NCBI GenBank assembly: GCA_034509495.1
Contig: CM067515.1
Location: forward strand, 15,060,010-15,124,009
From: Acestrorhynchus altus
Taxonomy: Eukaryota; Chordata; Actinopteri; Characiformes; Acestrorhynchidae
DNA: 64,000 nucleotides
Reading direction: 5' to 3'
The notes under the pieces were generated by a model. The model searched no databases. It was not told the origin of the DNA and saw only the letters and a list, made by a program, of their open reading frames with translations. Below, piece by piece: positions 11,401 to 24,050 of this stretch (within the stretch, counting starts at the first letter, position 1; each line of letters opens with the position of its first letter). Made by a program: the position numbers and the translations under genes.

Positions 11401-11890
11401 CATAGTAAACCAAACATCCATAACATTAAAATCACCTGCTTAATATTTTGCAGGTCCAAATTGTATATCCAAACAGTTCTGACCCATTGTGACATCGACT
11501 CCACCAGACCTCTGAAGGTTTCCTGTGCTATCTGGCACCAAGATGTTAGAAGCAGATCCTTTAAGTCCTGTGAATTGTGTGGCCTCTATGAGCATCACTG
11601 AGCCTTGGTTGCCCATGACCCTGTCGCTAGTTCACCAGTTGTCTTTTCTTGGAGCACTTTCAGTGGATACTGACCACTTCATACCATCTAGACATCACAG
11701 TTTGGTTCTTGTCATAGTGTCTCAGATTTTTACTCTTGGTCCAATTTTTCTTGCTTCTAAAACATCAACTTCAAGAAGTGACTGTTCGCTGGTGACCTAA
11801 CATATCCCCTTGACCTGAACCACTGAAACTAGATAATCAGTGTTAAGCATTCCATTTGTGAGTGGATTTAATGTTATGGCTGACTATATT
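11401..11890. mobile_element. Short DNA transposon relic with 'CATAACATTAAAATCACC' ends
   Basis: The left end CCATAACATTAAAATCACCT has a partial inverted counterpart near 11866-11890 (GGATTTAATGTTATGGCTGA). The phrase ATAACATTAAAA(C/T)CACCTGC is a frequent teleost interspersed-repeat terminus. Its 490-base length and missing transposase frame fit a non-autonomous or decayed copy. Confidence 0.7.
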
Positions 11891-12012
11891 TGACAGTTTA
11901 TGACTGTGATATGGTTCAGTAAAGGACTGTATTAACATTTTTAATCTTTTTTTTCAATGCATTGACCATGGTAATGTTGAGGAGATAAAGAACCTGTTTG
12001 ACCGGCTCTAAG

Positions 12013-12053
12013 TGGTGTGTCCAGTGTGTGTCCAGTGTGTGTGTGTGTGTCCA

Positions 12054-12126
<73 letters not shown>
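12013..12126. repeat. (GT)n microsatellite with CCAGTGTGTG lead-in
   Basis: A long GT run is preceded by several CCAGTGTGTG units. Confidence 0.97.
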
Positions 12127-12130
<4 letters not shown>

Positions 12131-13569
12131 TGAGTGATTAAGAGGTTTGTGCCCATAACTTGTACAACTTGTTGTCCATTTGTGTGGCCAAAGCCTTGTG
12201 GAATTAAGAACAGCTGATCCTACCTGTCCTCACAGGGCAGAGGGTTTATCAGAACAATGGAGAGAGAGACAGAGTGGGAGCTGGGTGTGGGTGTAAGCAG
12301 GTGTGTGGCCTTAAAGTAGCTACTTAGTTCTGAGTGCTTAACTCATAGTACACAGTCTTCATAGAGACAGAAAGAGAAAGAAAGAGATAAGGTAGTCTGT
12401 CTGCCCGGTTATCTGCTAATGTGGTCAAACTAACGGCTCTTCCACAGAGAGAATAAGGTCGTGTTTTTTTGACACTTTCCCAAACTAACACTTTTTTAAT
12501 CTTTTGTTAATGTGCCCTCTAGATATGTTTACTTTCAGTTGTACATTTTTTGCTAAATCAGTTCTGAACATTTGTAATGGACTTTTCATAATGAACTTTT
12601 GACACAATTTAAAGAATCACTGCCAAAGTCAAACTGCCAAAAAGTGGACAAAGCAAATTTGAATTCTGATTGTTTCTTCCAGATTCAAGAATACAAAAAA
12701 GTTTTTTTTCTGATTTTCTGAAATGTCTCTACTGTCCAGGATTGCTCGGAAGATTTCATTGAATTTAGTGACAAGATCATTAGCAAATTCATTATGCTGA
12801 ATGCTCACCACCCCTAGATACTGCACAGCTGTGCATTTGACTATTATTCTGCATGGACATTCACATTAAGCCTGAGCTTGTGTCTTACATTCTCATAACT
12901 CATAATTTGCTCTCAGATTAGTCAAAGCTCTTCATTATTTCACTCCTTTTGACCCATTATTTTTTTGTTCTTATGTTATTTTGGTGTGTTTCCAGTGTCA
13001 ACCAAAGGAGGATAGATTCCATTTTGAGTCTTGGTTCTATCAATGTTTCTTCCTGTTTATCTGAGGGATTTTTTGCTCCTGTTGCCTTTTAAGTTTTAGA
13101 CTCTGATGTGGATCTCTGTAAAGCTGCTAACTCCCCAAATCATTGGCAATACAAGGATGTATGTTTGCAGCAATGGTGCAACTTACATAGCCTACAAATT
13201 TAAATCAGGTCTGTAACACTAAGAGCTATGGTCATGCATGTTATGTTATGGTCAGTTACTGCTCAGGTCATTTCTGCTTTGATATGTTCTATGGCCTCTG
13301 CTTTAACATGACTGCATTGCTGTGCACTCATGGATAAAGGTCAGTGGTGTGACACTACTGGAAATCTGTTTGTTTTCTAGGTGTTTCTAAAGCAGCAGTG
13401 GCTTAAGTGAAATAGAAGGGCCATGCAGATAAAGTGCAATGTGTGTGAACGGAGTGTGTAAAATACCAGGAGTTTTGTGAACGTCATTGTGATAAAATGG
13501 TGTTAAGATGTAATGTAAAACATATATTCATCATGCATATAAAGTAATAATTATCTGTATGTTTTGGAG
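12127..13569. other. Intergenic, no gene seen
   Basis: A stretch at about 13020-13120 (TTGGTTCTATCAATGTTTCT, then CTGATGTGGATCTCTGTAAA) matches the fish repeat expanded at 5863-6700. The remainder is AT-rich and unremarkable. Confidence 0.5.
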
Positions 13570-14080
13570 CTGGAGTGTACTGATTAATCACTGTATTAGT
13601 TATTGTTACTGGGCACAAGTAGACTAATATATCACTATATCAGTTATTTAACTCAGTGTTACTGAACTATACAAAAGCCTACATAGACTGATAAATCACT
13701 GTGCTGATCAGTTATTTGTCTTGGAGTTACTGAGCTTTACTAAAGCCGGCATAGACTGATTAATCACTGTATCAATTATCAATCTCAGTGTTACTCAGTT
13801 CTACTATAGCTTGGATAGACTGATAAATCCTTGTGCTGGTCAATTATTCATCTCAGTCTTACTGAGTTCTATTAAAGCATGAGTAGACTGATAAAGTGCT
13901 GTGCTGATCAGTTATGTATCTCAGTTCTACTAAAGACAGACTTATAGATCACTGTGAACAGTTATTTATGTCAGTGTTATGAAGTTCTACTAAAGCATGA
14001 GTAGACTGATAAATCACTGTAATCGGTTATTTACCTCAGTCTCAGTAAGCTCTACTTAAGCATACATAAACTGACACTCA
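13570..14080. repeat. Minisatellite, about 65-bp unit, about 8 copies
   Basis: The phrase AGACTGATAAATCACTGT, or a close variant, begins near 13577, 13621, 13685, 13753, 13817, 13885, 13938 and 14002. Spacing is mostly 64-68 bases with one shorter unit. Between anchors each unit carries CAGTTATTTATCTCAGTGTT- and TACTAAAGCAT-like segments. Copies differ by several per cent, so the array is old. Confidence 0.9.
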
Positions 14081-14648
14081 GAGTGTCTTTCTCCTTTAGA
14101 TCAGTCTACCCATTATTCTGGTAACAGCTTTCCATCTTCAAGTCCAGACCAAAGTTCAAGGTTCCATGGTTGATGTCTTTGATATATTATATCCATTTGG
14201 AATGATAAGTTGTGCTTTCATACTGCAGTTTAGCAAGCAAGCTAAAGAACATGTTTGTCATCATGATCTGTCACCATCACCTATGTGCATTTCCCTATAC
14301 TTCACACTGATTGGTTTGCACAGTTTGTCAAGGCACAAGCTGCATTTCCAGGTGTTGTGCTGAATTCCGATTTCAGTGCAATGGCAGTTCTTTTTCACAT
14401 TCTATTATTTGATTTGTGATGATAGCCTGCTTCAACCTGTAATTGGTCAGAACCATCCAAAAAAAGTGCTTTCATCCTTCAGACAAACGGGACCATCGTT
14501 CGGTTGATTCAGACAAAGACTACCTCGTTATGTCAGCCCACATTCCTTCAGCAATGGTTTGTGGCACCTTTCAAACCTGCAAATTTGATTTGAACCAAAT
14601 AAGTACCAAACAAGACAGGTGTAAAAGCACCTAAGACATCTTCTGACG

Positions 14649-14651
<3 letters not shown>
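14081..14651. other. Intergenic, no gene seen
   Basis: No repeat family or coding frame is recognised. Confidence 0.5.
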
Positions 14652-14729
<78 letters not shown>

Positions 14730-14829
14730 TTAGCAGCAGTGCTGTAGATTGTACGTATTAGTGAGTGAACCTTGTCAAACCCATTTCCCTCTGACCTTTT
14801 CTGCTCTAATGAAATTTCACAAAGATAAA

Positions 14830-14911
<82 letters not shown>

Positions 14912-15066
14912 ACCATGTACTTATGGACTTGCATAGTCTGCATGGTTCTATGAAGTAAGTGTGTGTATATGTGTATGTGTGTGTGTGTTTGTGTGTATGT
15001 GTGTGTGTGTGTAAAAGGAGCTTAAACTACTTGACCTGTTTATGTAAAGATCTATTTCTTTCACTG

Positions 15067-15119
<53 letters not shown>
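14652..15119. repeat. Cluster of (GT)n and (CT)n microsatellites
   Basis: GT runs occur at 14652-14728, 14832-14910 and 14959-15012, and a CT run at 15069-15119, within less than 500 bases. The short frames between them are read-through. Confidence 0.97.
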
Positions 15120-15120
<1 letters not shown>

Positions 15121-16439
15121 ATAAAGGCCTGACTGATGGCTGATGGTCTGTGCATCTCTCAGCACCCTGCAATGCTCGGCCACATCACACACTCACACAA
15201 CATCTACAGGCTCATTAAACTGAGGTGAAACCCCTTGTTAAACCTCATTGTGTCCATTAAAACATTTCCAAAGCTCTTATCAATGTAATAATATGACTCT
15301 GGGAGTCTTATTATTACATAGTAGTATATTTAATGAAATATGATGTGTCAAGAAGCAAAACAGTTCAGTGCTAAAAAGTCCTTTAAGATAGGGAAACTAT
15401 TGCAGAGTCTTTAAATGAACTGTAAATGAAGAACAGAGGAGTTGTTTAATGACAGTGATGGACAGGCAGAAGTGCCTGCTGACAGGCCGAACACCATGAA
15501 GAAGCCTGAGCTGAAAGAAGCTCCTTGTGTTTGCTTGTAGTTTTGTGTTCCTCTCATCTCTGAGCCGCCCAGACTCTGACGTCTGACTGGGACACCTCTT
15601 ACGTCACTCTGACCCTTTGAATGGTCTGAGCAAATATGATTAAACAGATAGGACAACACTGCTGCTCTGAAATCATATAGTTAGATACTGTATACTGTAA
15701 ATTGTGCCCCAAATCATTCAGACACCTCAATACAACCTGTTTATGCAAATGTAGTTCAGCTACCTTAGGATGCACTCATTGCTTTCAATGAGGAACTAAT
15801 TTTCACAAACCAGTTATTTTATTTTCAAAGAAAAGCACCACAGATAAAAATGGATGCTCTGGAGCAGCCACACATGAACCAGGGCCACTATGCCCAGCTC
15901 TCATGCCTGTCATGATAGCTATGTTATTGACTTATTGTTCAATAAATGTCTGACTTCAATATTAGCCATTGTGTTTACTTGCATGTATGTGAGCCAGTCA
16001 CTCTGCTCTCTTTTCATTCAAACTGTCTGTTTTCTTTCAAGATGAGCTTGAATCTTGAAGCAGACAGTGGTATCTATCGTGTCCATGCATACAGAGCAGA
16101 CTGTTTTCCAATAGAAAATATGTCCTCAATCTGTCAGCTAAAAGCTGTTTTTTTTTTTTTCCAAAGACCTCAGAGTTCCAACCAGAATATTTAGAAACAC
16201 GTGTCCAAATCGACTCATTTCAAAGCAGCATTCCAGCTCAGGTATGGGAACATTTTCAGAATGAGTAAAGAAAGCACATTAATATGAGTCAGCTGGTGTG
16301 CATCAATATGTGCCACATAGTGGCGCTGTGCAAGTGCTGACCCAATGTTTTATGTTTATATGTTTTAATATTTATTGCAATCATTTCTAGGACAATTTAT
16401 TATGTCAAAAACATAGTTATCATTAATGGACCACTCCGG
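15120..16439. other. Intergenic, no gene seen
   Basis: AT-rich sequence with a poly-T at 16149-16161. No exon, RNA gene or repeat family is confidently recognised. Confidence 0.5.
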
Positions 16440-16600
16440 TCCAGGAGGGTAAAGCCCACTGACAATGGACTGTAGAGTGGTGGAACTGTGTTTTCTGCAG
16501 CGATTCAATACTTTTGGGATGAGTTGTAGTGTCAGAACTAATCATCTAAAATCATATCTGACCTCCTCTGGCTGAATGCAATCAAATATTTACAGTCAGT
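16440..16600. mobile_element. Tc1-like repeat fragment
   Basis: The phrase GAACTGTGTTTTCTGCAG, followed by CTGACCTCCTCTGGCTGAAT and GCAATCAAAT, matches the family at 80, 8080, 50760 and 55850. It is a decayed fragment. Confidence 0.55.
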
Positions 16601-17045
16601 GTCTGCAAACCTTTGATATGATGTGGTCATATTTTGTATGTTTGTGGTCCTAAGCATCAAGATTGTGAACAAAATCTTACAGTGTCAATAAAGGTGAGGA
16701 CTGTAATCAGTCCATTTTAGTCCATGGTTAACAGTATGTCTTACACATTGTAAGAAACCAAATAACAAAGAGGTTCCCTAGCAACAAAAGGCCAGTTTGT
16801 GATGATTGAGGTGTGCATTTAACTTATATGGACAGCTAATATGCTATTACTTGTTAGGAACATTAGCAACAAAAATCCAGTGAAAACTGAAGCCATGTTA
16901 CCCTCAAATTGTATTATACTGGAATATATGCATCCACATTCACCCTGAGAAGTCCTGTTAAAAACTCAGCAAATTTATTTGTAAACGTGTGAAAAATACA
17001 CTTCTTTACCTTTCTCTCATAACCAAAAGTCTTGGCTTCTCTCTA
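16601..17045. other. Intergenic, no gene seen
   Basis: No feature recognised. Confidence 0.5.
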
Positions 17046-17215
17046 GTGCAGAAGTTCTCAACGCAGGTCCTGGAGAACCCCTTTTCCTGCACATTTAGTG
17101 TTTACCCTTTTCCCAACTCACTTGATCCAGCCAGGTAACAAGGCCTTACTGAGTGGGTAGGGACGTGTTAGAGGGTAGAAGGTTTGGAAACCTTTGCTTA
17201 TCTGGGTAGAAATGC
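17046..17215. repeat. Interspersed 'GGTCCTGGAGAACCCC' repeat
   Basis: The phrase GTTCTCAACGCAGGTCCTGG, continuing with AGAACCCC and then CTGCACATTTAGTGTTT, is a very common teleost short interspersed sequence. It is non-coding. Confidence 0.6.
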
Positions 17216-17999
17216 ACTGCTTAGAAGTGCATTTCTCTGTGGAAAAGTGATTAGGAATAGTGATTTATTATTTATAATTCAATCTATTTGATGACATTGC
17301 AAATAATTAATCTGGTAAGTTATTAATTTATTACTGTGTCTTACTGTTAGTGTAAGATTGATTTTACTCCATCTGCTCTGATTTTGATGCTGTGCAGCAT
17401 TACTTCAGCTTAAAAGAGAGTGGATATAAATGGACGAGCCTTGTGTTTGTGTAATGCTGAAGAGAGTTGTGCATAGAGTTGTGTGATAAGAGAAAATGTG
17501 CAATGAATACATCACATTTCCCTGACTGAAATTGTAGATCTGCATCTAGCTGTGAAAACATGCGCCCAATCTATCATCATAAACTCACAAGAATCAGTGC
17601 ACAAGTTTGTTTTTTCATATACATTCATGTAGAGTGTTGATCATTTCTACCCACAATGATCCTCGTGAGGAAAATGATGAACAGGAAAAGAAATGTTTTT
17701 TCTCCCAATAGTTACTCCACAGAAATAGCTAATAATAATTAACACTTATAAGGTGAAGGAACATTCTTAACAGTTATAAATAGTAGCACTGATGCTTTGG
17801 GTGAACATACTAAAGGTAGGAATTTTAGGTGCTCTAATTTCACCCATTTGGCATTTGGGGGTGAGGGGAGCAGGGGACTGAGAAGTGTGGAGGACTGCAT
17901 TAGTCCTCCAGGCTGTGGGATAGACCTAGACGTGTGCTTTGTTTGAGGAGATTCCTGCAGGGTTATGTGGCTCAGACAGCTGGCTGAGTAAGCGAGTGT
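17216..17999. other. Intergenic, no gene seen
   Basis: AT-rich single-copy-looking sequence with no feature recognised. Confidence 0.5.
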
Positions 18000-18005
18000 G
18001 AGTGT

Positions 18006-18070
<65 letters not shown>
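18000..18070. repeat. (GT)n microsatellite
   Basis: Nearly perfect GT run. Confidence 0.98.
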
Positions 18071-18072
<2 letters not shown>

Positions 18073-18260
18073 TGTGTGGGCAGAGTGTAAATGCTGTGAG
18101 GTTTGCTATGGTCTTCTAGTTGTTAGAAAGTTTTAGAGTTGTTGGTGGTTAATTACCTACTGCTCACACAGTGTCTTACATAGAGGCCTTAAATGAAGGC
18201 TATCAACACCTCAGCCCTCCATGAACAGGAGTCCTGTTATATTATGTTTAATATAATAAT

Positions 18261-18504
<244 letters not shown>

Positions 18505-18672
18505 TCGGCTGCTCCCTTTAGGGGTCGCCACAGCGGATCATCTGCCTGATCTGCATTATAGTTTTGGCGCAAGTTTTACGCAAGATTCCCTTCCTGACGC
18601 AACCCTCACCATTTATGTGAGCTTGGGATCGGCAAAAGTAGTGCACAAAGTACATCCCTAATGGCTGGTTTA
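18505..18672. mobile_element. Teleost interspersed repeat, 'GGGGTCGCCACAGCGGATCA' type
   Basis: The phrase GGGGTCGCCACAGCGGATCA, followed by TTCCTGACGCAACCCTCACC and a TTGGGATCGGC block, is a well-known fish repeat tail. It sits directly after the CTT array, a usual arrangement for this family's 3' end. Confidence 0.75.
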
Positions 18673-18869
18673 AATGAAAAATACTCTATGCTGGTCAAAA
18701 TTTGATTTTACTTTTACTTTTTTTTTTTTTTTTTCTTCAGTTTTATTTTAGAAAACATTCTTTGATATATGTAGATTTTATGCTTGAATCTCTTCTATTA
18801 GGTAAGCTTGGAAGCATACATCCGAGATTACCAATACTTTACTTTAATATACTTTTTAAACCCACTGTG

Positions 18870-19100
18870 TTTGCACACACGGGAATTAATCCTCTGCATT
18901 TAACCCATCCACACACAGTGATACACACATACACAGTGAATTCACACACCAATGAGCACACATGCCCGGAGCGGTGAGCCCTATCCTCAGTGCCCAGGGA
19001 GCAGCTGGGTGTTAATGCCTTGGTCAAGGGCACTTCAGTCATGGCCTGCCAGTTCAGGGATTCAAAGGCAGGTTTCCTAACCACCAGGCCATGGCTGCTC
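18870..19100. mobile_element. Teleost interspersed repeat, 'CTCTGCATTTAACCCATCC' type
   Basis: The order CTCTGCATTTAACCCATCC, CCCAGGGAGCAGCTGGGTGT, AAGGGCACTTCAGTCATG and CCTAACCACCAGGCCATGG is a standard fish repeat. It is non-coding. Confidence 0.75.
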
Positions 19101-19199
19101 CCAAAAGATGGATCATTTCATGGATTTGTGTGTCATCCTTTCATGCGTCTTCCTTTAGTATGGCTCAGATTGCATCAGAATAGATGCAAATAGATAACC

Positions 19200-19640
19200 T
19201 TTACATAATGCCCCCAACTTTTTGGGTGAAAATAGCTGCTCTGACAGTTGCTCTGATCTGACTGGCGGTAAAAAATAATTTCCATGCCTTTCACAGCTTA
19301 GACACATTAAATAAGCATAGGCTGCTGATTTATAGTGATTAGGAGTCCAAACCCTCTGGTCAGCCAGGAAACAATTAAATCATATCGGTAAATGATCCGC
19401 GCTATTTATAGAAAAAATGAAAGAAACAGGGGTGTCCTTTCAACATCCCTCCGTCAAAGAGGATGAAAGACCCTAAACAGTGGTTGACAGTGTCATATAA
19501 TGTCAGATCCACTTTGAATTTTGATTATTATGACAATAGTCATGACATAAAATCACTTCAGGGATCAGGCAGGTAAATCGAGCTGCTGCAGCCAGTATTG
19601 ACAGTACTGGCTAAAGCTTTTAACACCGGCTAATATTAAA
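19200..19640. other. Unique block, candidate conserved non-coding element
   Basis: This non-repetitive block, about 9 kb upstream of foxe3, holds a palindromic MEF2 consensus CTATTTATAG at 19402-19411, and TGACAG and TAAT-type homeodomain words. Its lack of repeats in a repeat-dense region is the only sequence evidence; conservation was not tested. Confidence 0.3.
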
Positions 19641-20039
19641 TCAGGATTTTCTTTGGTTTCACACTGTTTTTCATGTTCTGCTCTTTCAGTTCAGCATCAG
19701 CTTGGGTTTGTTTTCACCCAAAAGTGGGTGTGGCTGTTTTGGTGACAGGGAATGACATACGGAGGCTCTCATCTATGGTGGTTGTAATGTTTTGAAGTTG
19801 TTTAAAGCATCTTTTTTGTACCTAATCACTTACTATATTTTTCCGCTACTGTGAGACAGATACTGTTGGCTTTCTTTCCTATAGTTTATGTGGTTAATTT
19901 TTTAAAACCAGTAAAGAGCTCTTATAATACTATTTAAGATATTATGTAATAAAATTGACTTTAAATGTCATGGCACACTTCACTTAAAGCCAGTAATGAT
20001 CACTTATAATGCTCTATAAGGAATTATATATTACAATGA
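19641..20039. other. Intergenic, no gene seen
   Basis: AT-rich, grading into the repeat that follows. Confidence 0.5.
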
Positions 20040-20462
20040 AAGTTTCTTTACGTTTAAAAGGTGTTTAAAAAACACTTAAAGTCAATAACCTAAAAAAAAA
20101 AAAAGATTGTGTTATAGACTTTTATTAATTATTCATTTGAGACATCAAAGCTGCAGGTTATAATGCACTATAACTTATAAAAATAAATCAATATACCAAA
20201 CCTGTTATAGTAGTACATTATCACATTAATATGTACAATGATCTAATGAACACATGTTAAAATGCATTTTGTGCATTCTAAATCACACACTCATACTTCA
20301 TAAAGTGTTATGTATGCTTTTATGTCTGCTGTTATAGTGATTATGGGGTGATTATACAGGTTTATGACAGTCACTATAAGGTATAATGGATGACATATAA
20401 TGCATTATAAATGCATTCATAACACATTATGAATACTGGATTCATAGGAAGTGTCACCAAAT
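20040..20462. mobile_element. Short interspersed element, 'TAATGCATTATAAATGCATT' type
   Basis: Dense TATAATGCATTATAA words end in ATTCATAGGAAGTGTCACC. This resembles the terminus of a common teleost MITE whose other end starts GGTAACACTTTA. No coding capacity. Confidence 0.5.
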
Positions 20463-20499
20463 AAAACACCCAGATAGAACTGCTGCACAACTACAGGTG

Positions 20500-20935
20500 T
20501 TGTCTGATTAGACCCTGGGTCTTGGCATAAGAGGGTGTAAAATGCTTCCTGCTGCCCTATAAAAAGGCTCTCGGGGGCTGAATTTGGGTAGTCTACCTTT
20601 TAATGAGAGATTTGTGACTGACTGACATGCCTGTACAACACACTCATAAACATTTTGCCATTTTTCAGCAGAACAATGCTCACCCATGCACAGCAAGGGT
20701 TTCCCAGGAATGTCTCTGTCTGATTCTTGGCCTGCATGATTGAAAGATGTATCACCAATCAAGCATTTATGGGACCAGCTGGGTGCCATCTTCAGCAACC
20801 TATAAGTGTGCAGGATCTAAAGGCCCAGCTGCAAACTTAGTGCAAATGTGCCATTGAATGCAATGTGGAATCTGCATCCCTTCATGCCTAATTATATCTC
20901 ATTTTGTATCCAGGCTAGAGTTTGCCCAACAATGT
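20500..20935 (+). mobile_element. Tc1 transposase fossil
   Basis: The plus-strand reading from about 20667 gives QQNNAHPCTARVSQECL, a decayed version of the Tc1 phrase QQDNAxPHTARV that holds the second catalytic Asp (here Asn). GGACCAGCTGGGTG downstream corresponds to WDQLG. Indels separate the pieces, so the copy is inactive. Confidence 0.75.
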
Positions 20936-21509
20936 ATTACAGCCTCCTTTCAACTGAACAATTTACCCTAAAAAAATATCTTTTCACTTTAATACTGTAA
21001 TTACATATATTATCGTTACATTTACACCTATAAAGTTTAAATCTTTGCCAAAATCTCATTCTTGGTGAGTTAATTAATGAATTATTTACTGTATTTATTT
21101 TTGGTCAATGAGGAAACTTAAAATGTGCTTAAACAAAAAAATGTACTTAAGAGGGCAGGAAGTATATAACTGGTACATATACTTTCACTTATAGTATAGT
21201 TCACAGTGATGTTGCATAAAAAAAAAAATAAAACCTAAAAACTAGCTGAGTAATCAGAGTTAACTACTCTTACACCTGTAAGTATATTTTTAAGTTTCAT
21301 AAAAGTATACGTTCATGAAGTTCAAATTAGACCATTTTAGTCCCAAAAAGTGTTGAAATAGTACACTTACAAGTATGACCAGAACCTTGATATTAGTATG
21401 TAGCATATCAATATGTAATAGTTTTCCATTTCCCGATGTGGAACGTTAAAGTGCAAATATCTGTAAATAATATTTTGACTTTAATATTTTGAATTTCTGA
21501 CTTTTATTA
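20936..21509. other. Intergenic, no gene seen
   Basis: AT-rich, no feature recognised. Confidence 0.5.
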
Positions 21510-21628
21510 TTATTAAAGTTTTGTATTGTATATACTATACTGTATATGTATCCATTTCTTGTACACCTTTGCTGGTGTAACACTGTGAATTTCCCCACTG
21601 CGGGATTAAAAAAGGATTATCTCACCCC
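21510..21628. mobile_element. Possible LINE 3' end
   Basis: The phrase AATTTCCCCACTGCGGGATT, followed by AAAAAAGGATTATCT, resembles the 3' terminus of common teleost LINEs. It is too short for clade assignment. Confidence 0.4.
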
Positions 21629-21779
21629 TGATCGCTTTTATCAATGTATAAATTATTACAAATATAGTGTGAGATGAATCAGAGTTAACTGGTGTATGTT
21701 TTGGTATGCATGTGTGAAAGTTGTTAGAGATTTCTGGTAAACATGTGTCTGCACAAATGTTGTAAGACATTTCTGGTAA

Positions 21780-21780
<1 letters not shown>

Positions 21781-21828
<48 letters not shown>
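21781..21828. repeat. (GT)n microsatellite
   Basis: Perfect GT run. Confidence 0.98.
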
Positions 21829-21830
<2 letters not shown>

Positions 21831-22037
21831 AACGATGTTGGGCTGCTTTATTGAGGCAGTGTAGCGTGCGGGGCAGGACAGCGCTGGGCTGAGCTGAGCT
21901 CCACCAGCCACTAATCCCCAGGTTTTCAGGGTCCCTGGCCCGTACTTGATGAGTTTGGGCAAGAAACGGGGCAGCGATGTCGCTCGCCCACTCTCACTCA
22001 CTCTCTCGCTCTTTCATTCTCTCTCTTTTTCTCATGA

Positions 22038-22115
22038 CCCCCCCCCACCCCCCACCCCCCCGAAACATGCCTGGAGCCAGAGTGCGAATGAGTGGATACC
22101 AAGTGTGTGCTCAGC

Positions 22116-22158
<43 letters not shown>

Positions 22159-22186
22159 TCTCTCTCCCCCTCTCTCTCTTGCCCTT
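22038..22186. repeat. C-rich tract and (CT)n microsatellite
   Basis: A poly-C tract with single A interruptions (22038-22061) is followed by CT-rich repeats at 22117-22186. Confidence 0.95.
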
Positions 22187-22490
22187 GCCATCACCCTCTA
22201 ACTTCTGTTGGTCTAGAGCAAAAGCAAACCATTTCTTGACTTTTAGGACCAATGAGAACTTGATCAATCAATAAATAAAAAACGGTCATCTCCATGAGCT
22301 GTGTTCAGATCTTCTGTGATGTAGACAGACATATGAGAATCATTTAAAGCGTTTTTGAAAACAAATTTACTCTATAAATTTACTATAGATTTAGCCATTT
22401 GAACAGGACTGTATCAGTGTCATTCAATAAATGTAGGTCCCCCAAAAGTGACATAGAATACATTTATCACTGATATCTTCAGAAAAGTTA

Positions 22491-22650
22491 CACTATATGG
22501 CCAAAAGTATTGGGACACCTTCTCATTCATTGTTTCTTCCAAAATTAAGGGTAAGGGAGGTTTATCCTGTTTTTGTTGGAGAAACCAAATCACAGGGTGG
22601 TACATAGGCTTGGGAGACTGCTTCTGAACAGCATTATATAAAGTTTGTGG
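22491..22650. mobile_element. DNA transposon terminus 'ACTATATGGCCAAAAGTATT'
   Basis: CACTATATGGCCAAAAGTAT, continuing with TGGGACACCTTCTCATTCAT, is a highly recurrent otophysan transposon end. This is the best-preserved terminus of the family also seen at 4296, 30110 and 55510. Only the terminal part is present. Confidence 0.75.
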
Positions 22651-23695
22651 ACACCAAAGTAATATATATATATACATTCTCTATACAGAATGGTTCTTTG
22701 TAAATATAATTTTTTTTGTTGGTTGACCACTCCTGGGCAGGGTAATAATGGTCTTGTCTGTCTGACTGTGGATTTGTGGAGTTTTGTAATCTTTTCCAGC
22801 CTGATGTGTATCAACAATTCTTCTTCTGATTTGCTCAGAAACCTTTGTTTGTGTCTGTGCATTTTTGGGAGGTCAAAGAAAACCAGAGTTCCTGATGGAA
22901 AATGAAAATGGCAAACTTGCACACAGTGCAAACACACCAAGTGGGGACTGAACCAACAACCCAAAATGTCTTTATTGTGCTGCACTTATACTAACAGTGA
23001 ACTAGTTAGTTAGTATTAGTAGTAGTTTACTAGTTACATACTTCTCACTCCCACTTTTGAGTTTTTGAATTTCCATTTTAGTATACGCTGTGTAAGAAAC
23101 TAGCTTAATATGTTATGTGCAGCAGCTATGCTTATATATTTATAACATATATTGTTATACTGTTATACTGTTTTCAATAATTTTCAAACAAATACTATAT
23201 TAGATGCCAAAATCTAACTTAAACCCCCTTACAAAGTGAAATGCATGGCTGATATTACAATTTGTGTCATGCAGCCTCTCCAAAATGTATCCCACGCAAA
23301 CCATAAGCTAAGTATACTAATATACAGAGATATTCTAGCCATCAGGAGAACTGGCAAAAAAATCCAGATGGGCTGCTATAAGTGTGAAAGGGTGATCAGT
23401 ATATGTACACATACTCTTTTGTCAACATTTTAATTCATACTTACTTTTATGTCACATTTTGTATGCTTTATTTTTCCTCAACTAATTGAGAAAAATGGCA
23501 AATTTAAGTTTGTAAAAGCTTAATTTTCACTTACAAATTCAACTAAACATACTTTTTGGAGCATTGTGGTGCACGAACCTTTGCATTAGACTTGGTCAAT
23601 CTTTCCAGCTGCCACTGTAACAATGACAATCAGTTCCAATCAAAATTCTTGACTTTTGGTGTGTAATGTTCTGTCCCTGAAGTCAAGAGTTTATC
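22651..23695. other. Intergenic, no gene seen
   Basis: AT-rich with short open frames of no recognisable content. Confidence 0.5.
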
Positions 23696-23727
<32 letters not shown>

Positions 23728-24050
23728 TGTGTTGAGGGTAATATTACGGGGATTATCAGGGGTTCATAGCCCCTGAGGCTGGTGGGATGGGTGTGTGTGT
23801 GTGTGTGTATGTGTGTGTATGGTGGGGGTGCTGTTTCCTGGCTGCAGCCTCTGTTTGTCCCGCCTGACCTGGCAGCACAAGGGGCAGATCCTGCTTGGAT
23901 ACCCCCCCCAATCCCACGCCTGTCTGAAACTGTTAGCCAGCCGCCATGAGTGGCTAGCTGGACTTAACGTGTCTGGGCTGGGGGCAGTGGTGGGGGGGCA
24001 CCAGGGGGCTTTGAGCAGGGTAGGCCGATCCGAGGGTTGAGGCCGCTATG
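23696..24050. other. (GT)n runs and a GC-rich unique block
   Basis: GT runs occur at 23696-23725 and 23790-23820. They are followed by a GC-rich, non-repetitive block (23821-24040) in otherwise AT-rich surroundings. It contains a plus-strand open frame, but without codon features or recognisable protein. It could be regulatory. Confidence 0.35.

Noticed and set aside
16300..16335. CTCF-like CCACATAGTGGCGC
   Set aside because: Several core positions of the consensus fail, unlike the site at 32452.
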